The notes under the pieces were generated by a model. It worked only from the letters and a program-made list of their open reading frames with translations, did not search any database and was not told the DNA's origin. The translations under genes and the position numbers were made by a program. A stretch of DNA of 64,000 nt from Tetrapyrgos nigripes (Eukaryota; Basidiomycota; Agaricomycetes; Agaricales; Campanellaceae), in the NCBI GenBank assembly GCA_013368315.1, contig JAACJM010000052.1, positions 124,001 through 188,000 on the forward strand, read 5' to 3'. Positions 57,416 through 64,000 of this stretch are shown here, in pieces (the stretch's first letter is position 1; each line of letters starts with the position of its first letter).

Positions 57416-59217
57416 TCAGCGTTGCGGTAGCCATATCTTGACAGTCTGTCGACGCGTCAGATTATTCTTCGTAAATACATAGTTGGACATCATCATACCT
57501 GATCACTGCTACAAGTCGCAATAACATTTACAAGACGAGGTGGTGCATTAGGATCTGAATTCTCTTGCGATCCAAGTGTTTGCCTCCCCCATGATATGCA
57601 CGAAACAAATTGGTCGTGTGCTTCTATTCTTCGTGTAGATCGACCAGTCTTGAGATCCCATACTCGGAAAGTATGGTCATCAGAAGCTGTAAGGACATAT
57701 TGACCATTGGGATGAAAGATTATAGATCGGACCCAATCGTCATGGCCGACCTGGAAAGGAGTATTAGTGAGCTACTGAGGTTGTATACAACCAAGTGAAC
57801 TACACACCAAAGTATGCAGACATTGTCCACGGACTGCGTCCCATATTTTCACTGTCTTGTCTCGAGAGGCGGTAAATGCGTATGCGACTGACAACGATCC
57901 ATTGGGTGCCGCTGCTAATTCAGGAGCCTAGAATTATTGCTGGTCAAGAGTAGGCTGCAGGCACGTTCTGGACTTTTACCTTGAGAGCAATCAGCTCTTT
58001 GAGAGCGGGGACGACGTGGGGTGGGACAAATTGGGCAGTTTCGACGACATTATCATGGCCTCTGAGTTCCGCTTTTACTTCTCCTGATTGTGCGTCGACA
58101 ACTTTGGCTGTCTATAAAGACTGTCAACTGTATGCAAGAGATACACAAGAATCGCACATACATGATCTGCTGAGCAAGTGAGATAGAGACTTCCATCTAA
58201 GCTGGGTACGGCGGACCGTATCCAATCGCCATGGGGAGAAACGACTTTGACACAATGACTGTGGCAACGTCAAGACGGGTCAAACCTCTCAAAGAGAAAA
58301 ATGACGCACTTTGATGCTATTTCCCAAATCCTTAAGCTGTGATCACGACTTGAACTGAGGATCTTATCATCGCCAGGAAGGAATCTTGCAGAGGAAATGG
58401 AATGCTCATGTCCACGCAAAGTAGCAGAATTCTGATAATCGTTCTCTACGTTCCATAGCTTGATGAACAGATCATAGCCGCAGGTCACTTTCAAAAATCC
58501 TTTAGTACGAAGATTAGCAATACTTAAGGTTGTAAACGCACCTAACATCGTGCCCTTTGAGTTATACTGACAGTCCGATACACGCTTCGTATGCGCCTTC
58601 AGCGTCCGTTCCAACTCTCCCGACTCCCAATCCCAGATCTTCACCGTACAGTCATCGCTCGCAGAGGCCACGACCGAATACAGAGGATGGAACGCGACCG
58701 TGTTGACGCCTTCTCTATGTCCTACAAGGGTATGCTTAGGGTTAGCGGTGGGTATCCAATCTTCATTGTTTCGCGATGCTGCTCCACCAGGCACGCTGGA
58801 CGCGAACGAGTTCTCTTCTAAAGCTTGTGCTAGTCGTTTCTCTAAATCCATGATCTAAGGCATCGTGTCAGTCAAAGTTGCTAGTAGCAACAGAAACGCT
58901 AACGGCAGACGCACCTTCTTTTGCATCCTTATTACACTCGTCCATTTCTTCACCAATAAACCGCTGGATTTTTGATCTCCTTCTGGATCAAAATCGACCT
59001 GGGTCGTTGTTCAGAATGAGTTGGAGGGTAGTTAAGGAGTATCGCACTGGTCGAGGTAGTTCCTCCTTGAATTGTTGGCATGTTTTCGTAAATCCGTTGG
59101 AATGGAAGTAATCTAGTAAGGCTTTGTGTCTTGAAGCGAGTCAGAGCTGCGAGAAAAGGAGATCGCGTTGTGCACGTACAAATCATCCTGCTGCCGTTCA
59201 GAAAGAAGCGAGGACAT
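57416..59217 (-). CDS. PAC1: LIS1/PAC1 dynein regulator with LisH and WD40 repeats
   Basis: The first exon (59180-59217) encodes MSSLLSERQQDD and joins to LHKALLDYFHSNGFTKTCQQ, the LisH dimerisation motif. VDFDPEGDQKSSGLLVKKWT and VIRMQKKIMDLEKRLAQALE (coiled coil) follow, then a seven-bladed WD40 propeller. Blade phrases include HREGVNTVAFHPLYSVVASA, SDDCTVKIWDWESGELERTL, GYDLFIKLWNVEND, SRDHSLRIWEIASK, SRDKTVKIWDAVRGQCLHTL and SDDHTFRVWDLKTG, with the end VKIWLPQR. Domain order and the short linker are exactly those of fungal Lis1 (PAC1/NudF), which binds the cytoplasmic dynein motor and directs nuclear migration. Several introns of 50-60 nt interrupt the propeller at blade borders. Confidence 0.95.
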
Positions 59218-59405
59218 TGAAGGTTCGAGGAAGAATTACTGAAGAGAACCGGGTCAGAATGTGTGTTTTGTGTCGGAAAATGAATGGATATTGTACAAAG
59301 CCTGCTTTTATGAAGGAGTTGGTATAGGAGTGAGTATGATACAGGTCGTAGCAGCAGAAATAGACTAAATAAACAAAACATAATAGCACTGTAACTAAAC
59401 GAAGA

Positions 59406-62400
59406 TCAATCAACCAAATCTACATCGAGTTTCATTTCTCCCTGCCATGCTCTATCCTCGAATGCTCTAAGAAACGCATAGCCTTTCGCGCTCGCGTCAT
59501 CTGCAAATACGCTAACCGGCGGTCGTAAGACTTCGGATGAAGACACAAGGATACAGAGTGTTTTTGCTCTACTTATGGCCACGTTTAATCGGCGGCGCTC
59601 CAGAAAGAATTTGAGATCTGTCGACGACGACTGGGGTAAAGAGAATAGACATATCACGAAAGCTGCCTCTGAGCCTGTCAAGAACGGACGTGATCAGCAT
59701 CTATATAAACGATTAGCCCTTTGACTTGATATACATACCTTGCAACCTTTCAACAGTGTCTACAGTGACTACTCCTTTCCGGCGAGGTTTCTCTGACTCT
59801 TGACCGGTGTCTTTCATTCCTAATCGTTCCATGGCTTCAACAAGAGGAAGATAGGCATTAACTGTCGCCAGAGCAGCTCTCACTGCTTGTCTCTGCACTC
59901 GATGTGGTGTCGCTACGAATATATCATCCGATGGCGCACATCGCTGAATGGACGTAATCAGTGCAGCAGCAACTAGGGCCTCTGCCCTGACATGGACTTC
60001 ATACCCAATTCCCTCCGACCTCTTCTTATCAAACGTCTCCAGCCGAAGTAAAGCCAAGGATATCGGATGAGGTGCAATGTCGATGCTGTTAGCTGCAGAA
60101 TCTGCATAACTCGATGAGCCTGATATTGGTGGAGGCTTCAGTGTACTCTGCGGTTGTCTAAGCATCGCTTTGGAAAGGCCGAGTAGGAAACGCTGGACGC
60201 TTTCCATGATCCGTGGTTGGATGGCAAAGTCTATTCCTATATCATTCTCGACGTTTCCTAAGGCACTGGCCAATTGACGTGCTTGAACCTTTTGAGGTTT
60301 AAACGCTCGTGAATAAATCGTCGAGACGAATTCGCCTAAATCCGGATTCAGTCTGCAACCAGATAGTGTCATTAGTGATGAGTACAACGCCGATTATAAG
60401 ATGCGCATACCTAAAGTTCTCCGTCAGCTGTACCACAGTACTCTGTGAAGACGAGAAATCCCCATCTGTTGAGTCCGTAGGGCTAGGTGACGGTGGCCTT
60501 AAAATCCCTCCTGTACCATTGCTCGACGCTTCATATTTTTTCGAAAAATGCATCAAACAATCCAAAATCGATCCAAAAAGCCTTCCAGTCTGAAGTTTGG
60601 GGTATTCAGCAGCTAGTATAGGCGAAAGCTGCTCCGAATCTCCAGCGATAATGATCTTGCCAGCAGGATCCAAAGAACGTAAAACCAAGGCGGCTGAGCT
60701 AAGAGCGAGTTGCCCAGCTTCGTCTATGATGACGCAGTCGACTGAGAAGGAGTGTTTTTTGGAAAAGTTGTATAACTTCAAACATAAAGATGTCAGACGG
60801 GTCTTTGCATCAGAATACTCACATACCTGATATATAGTCCCAGCATACAAATAATATGCAATAGTCCGACTTCGAGAAGGAGCAGGATGATCAGAGCCTT
60901 TGAAAACATGCTCAATCTTCACTTTTTCTAACCAATCCGTCGGCAGGGATTCGATAGAACGATGACATTCCACAAGGTATGACAACTTCTTCAGAACAGC
61001 CTCGATAGCAGCGTGTGTCATGGCAGTAACGAAAATAATCTTGCGGGAATTATACTTCAAATTTTGACTGACAACCTTGTCTTGTGCATGCATTAGTCGA
61101 AGTAAGGACAATGCGATTGTATGCGTCTTTCCGGTCCCTGTTCATTTGGGAAATAAAAAAGAGTTGATTGAGTGATGTACTCGAGTAGAGAGAGACAGGC
61201 ATACCAGGAGGGCCCCAAATAACAGTCAACCGATTGGCCAAAATCCTTTGAGCGGCGCGATTTTGCGACGCCTTTAATACCAGAGCACCAGCAGCCTCAA
61301 CATCGAGCCCTCTAAGCTCCCTAAACAACCTTTGCATGTCTGCTCCGGTCTGTCGATACACCTCTTGAATCTTTTCAAAATCACCATCTTCGTCACTACT
61401 ATTCTCTTTGAACGACTTTGGGTCTAGCATAAGCTGAAGGAACGGGATTGGCCCAGCTGAACTTGGCCGGGACTCTGCTTGCAAGTCCAACTCAAACAAC
61501 GTCGAAAGAACCTTGTTGACATTGAAATCAACCAGACGAGGGGAAAGACGATAATGCTGTCCAGCTTCCAAGCGGAGACCAGTCTCACCACCGATAGCAG
61601 ATCCCCAGGTCTGTAAAACCACCTTCGTCCGTGATCCATCAATCGCAATGTCTTTCACATCTGCTAACAACAGCTCTTTCTGTACGATTGCATGTTGGGC
61701 TTCCCATCTCTTCTGCGTGTATTGGTTAAGGGGAAAGACTAAGCCTGAGATTGCCAGGTCGTCGAAGAGGGCTTCGACGGGCAAGTGACTTCCATTTCCA
61801 TTTCCATCGGAATCGTCGGAATCATCGTCTTGAACGAGGATGTAGAGGAACATGGTTCGGTCTTTATCTGATGTTGGAACCATTTCGAGGGAGCCGGATT
61901 TTAGGTAGAAAGTGTGTTCCGTTCCGGCGTTTGGAGTTCGTTGGGTAGAATGGTATTCCAAGATGGGAGCATCTGGACAGCCGTCGATACGTGCTTTCCA
62001 GAGTTCTGAGAGTCTTGAGAGGACTTCGAACTGCAGGGATATATGTGTCAATGCATGCGTTGCTATGCATAGTAAAAGAAAGCGAGGACGAACCTGTTGC
62101 ATATAAAAAAGCTTCCTCAAATGTTCCTCATGACAAACATCCATAAAGCTCGATGAAAGTGGTTTGCTTCGTTGACCAGAAGTTGAGAGCCAGTTGAAGA
62201 AATTCTTCCTCTAGCGGCTTGGAGAACATCGTGTATACATTTGTTTCTCCTCTCCATCAACTTGTCCAGCGTGTCGCGATTGACGTATGCGTCAAAGATC
62301 ATTTCGTCACTTGGACACGCAATCTCTTCCTTCCCCTCAGTCGCAGTCGCAGTCCCAAGCAACATTTCAGCACACTCGGGTAACTCCCAAAACCCCGGAA

Positions 62401-64000
62401 TTGGTAAGGCCAAAGTTCTTTCAATCTCCCTTTTCAAAACCACCACCCTCGGAATCTGTCCAATCTCCTTTCTTCTTTGTTCTCCGCCATCGCCACCGCC
62501 ACCGCCATTCCCATTCCCATTGTCACACTGCTGATTCTGCTTCTGATACTTCTTCAACTCATCCTGAATCCTCTGTTTCAACTGAACCACCGTACCCTCC
62601 TTATCCATCTCCAGTCTTTCCAAAATATCTTGCAACTCTGCTTTCGTTCTACGTCCTTTTGATAAAAAGTCTAATAAAACACCTGAAAGTAACATTGGTT
62701 GAAATGTCGTTTGAAGGAGAGAAGCTCCTTGTGCCAGAGCACCTATACATAACCGTATATCTCGAATAGGTTGAGAAGAAGCAAGAGCGGCGTTAATAAA
62801 ATGGGTTTGGAGAGCGGTGTGTTCGGATGAGGACCAGAGGTAGAATTGGGTTGAGGGTAACGAGGGTAGGGTTTTTTGATGAGTGAGGATGGTTTCGATG
62901 ATATAGGCCAGGGAGGAGATTAATTCGTAGCTGTCACCGGTGAGGATAGGAGGGATAGATGGTGGTAAGGGGATGGAGGAGAAGGTTGAGATGCAGAATG
63001 CGACGATTTCTGAGGAAGGGGATGATGGGTCCTGGAGGACGGAGATGACTATGGCAATGTCCTCTGCTTTAGGACAGGAATAGTTGCGGCGTTGGATGGT
63101 CTATACCAATGATGATATTACAATCAATTCAAGTCCATGAAATTGGAGACATACACGTATTTCTCCAGTCCTAGCCGCCTCAATCACCGGACTGACAGTA
63201 GGACGCATTCTATTTCTTGCTGGGAGAGCCAGAATTCGTTTCGCCTTGCGCATAGTGATAGGATACGCTGAAGTCAATTTCTGCACATTTTCGCCTTTCT
63301 CGAAGATGGATGCCAAATCTTCTATATCTGGCAAAGGACTCTGCCCTACTGCCGCCTTCTTCTTCCCTTTTGAGAACTTTGTCGAAGGCACGGTCTCATG
63401 CCACATTTCAAGTAAATTCCTGAGAACCTTGGCTTCTCCCAATGATATATTACTCATACTGCCTAATCTGCCTTCTTTGACGGATTGTTCTTTGCATTCG
63501 GATGTGAAAGGACAACCTCTGCACGTTGGGTTGAGATGCCAAGAGATGTTATTGCGAGGTAGGGAGAGTGTTTTTGGTAGGCGATGGAGTAGGAAGTCGT
63601 TTACAGGATAGGATAAAAGAGATACATCGACCGATTTCAGGTCATCGAATGAAGGAAGATGGGTATCAAATCCTTCTGTAGGGGGTAGCCATATCGATGC
63701 GGTGCTGGCTGGTTGGAAAAATGGCTGGGGTAACAAGTGCCGCAGGCATAAGGTGTAGAAGTAGATCTGTACGTGGTGCGAGGTCTTTTGCCGGTTAGTA
63801 TGCAAGAGTTGATTGCAATGACTAGTAACTCACCTTTGCCGCTTTGGATGCTTTGGCATCGACAACCTTCCAAACAATCTCATCGTCAGACCGCACAATT
63901 TCGAGTAAATCAGGTTTAGCAATGCCAAAATTGACTGGCTGTTCTCCTGCTTCAAGATAGAGACGATCCAGCTTGTCTTTGGGAGGAAAGATGGATATTC
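59406..64000 (-). CDS. RecB/Cas4-like nuclease fused to SF1 helicase, 5' end beyond window
   Basis: Reading from the right edge, GIAKPDLLEIV and VWKVVDAKASKAAK give the Asp and D-x-K of a PD-(D/E)XK nuclease. IYFYTLCLRHL follows, then the iron-sulfur Cys set CRGCPFTSEC (CX2CX5C), the arrangement of Dna2, AddB and Cas4 and close to TM0106-type RecB nucleases. After about 400 residues with a SAP-like helix pair (LLDFLSKGRRTKAELQDILE) comes an SF1B helicase. It has Walker A WGPPGTGKTHTIA (split by an intron near 61145-61207), Walker B DCVIIDEAGQLALSSA, motif III GDSEQLSPIL, LTENFR, TVDTVERLQGSEAAFVI and the arginine motif RRRLNVAISRAK. It resembles Dna2 in parts but has the Upf1-like DEAGQ and lacks an OB fold. 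Probable role is DNA end processing or repair in the nucleus. The start codon and first Cys lie outside. Confidence 0.88.

Overview
The window is nuclear DNA of a filamentous basidiomycete, most likely a wood- or litter-decaying agaricomycete. The evidence is the dense short introns (about 45-70 nt, GT-AG, with CTNAC-like branch points), F-box and small secreted families typical of Agaricomycetes, and a class II secreted peroxidase with a complete manganese site, an enzyme type confined to this group. The genus cannot be fixed from the sequence.

Layout. 1-8.2 kb is a transposon graveyard: a gag-only LTR element whose two LTR ends are nearly identical, two diverged copies of a 1.6 kb LTR-like repeat, hAT-like subterminal repeats and a clean 260 bp TA-flanked MITE. 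8.3-15.3 kb is a minus-strand block with an F-box protein, two tandem paralogues of an unknown helical family and mitochondrial cytochrome c peroxidase. 16.1-18.6 kb (plus) carries a DUF6699-like protein and a LYAR-type nucleolar zinc finger. It converges on UTP25 (18.9-21.4 kb, minus), so two ribosome-biogenesis genes sit tail to tail. 21.6-23.2 kb is an F-box gene with an in-frame stop and a duplicated intron. 23.2-26.8 kb is gene-poor and holds a decayed DNA primase fragment. 27-28.5 kb is a short manganese peroxidase with duplicated upstream DNA. 28.5-33.8 kb is mostly non-coding, with a large inverted repeat and F-box/LRR-like debris.

33.9-39.5 kb (plus) has a TmpA-type membrane flavoreductase and an 899-residue Ser-rich protein. 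41.1-41.7 kb is a small secreted Cys-rich protein, followed by about 3.9 kb without a convincing gene. 45.6-56.2 kb (plus) is a conserved housekeeping block: eIF4G, a TRK potassium transporter and the PP2A leucine carboxyl methyltransferase. 56.3-64 kb (minus) has a small CxxC protein, the LIS1/PAC1 dynein regulator and a large RecB/Cas4-like nuclease fused to an SF1 helicase that runs off the right edge.

There is no operon logic. Conserved genes form compact blocks separated by repeat-rich accessory stretches holding secreted enzymes, F-box genes and pseudogenes. Exon structures were deduced by hand. Where exon sums are quoted they are divisible by three, which supports the models.
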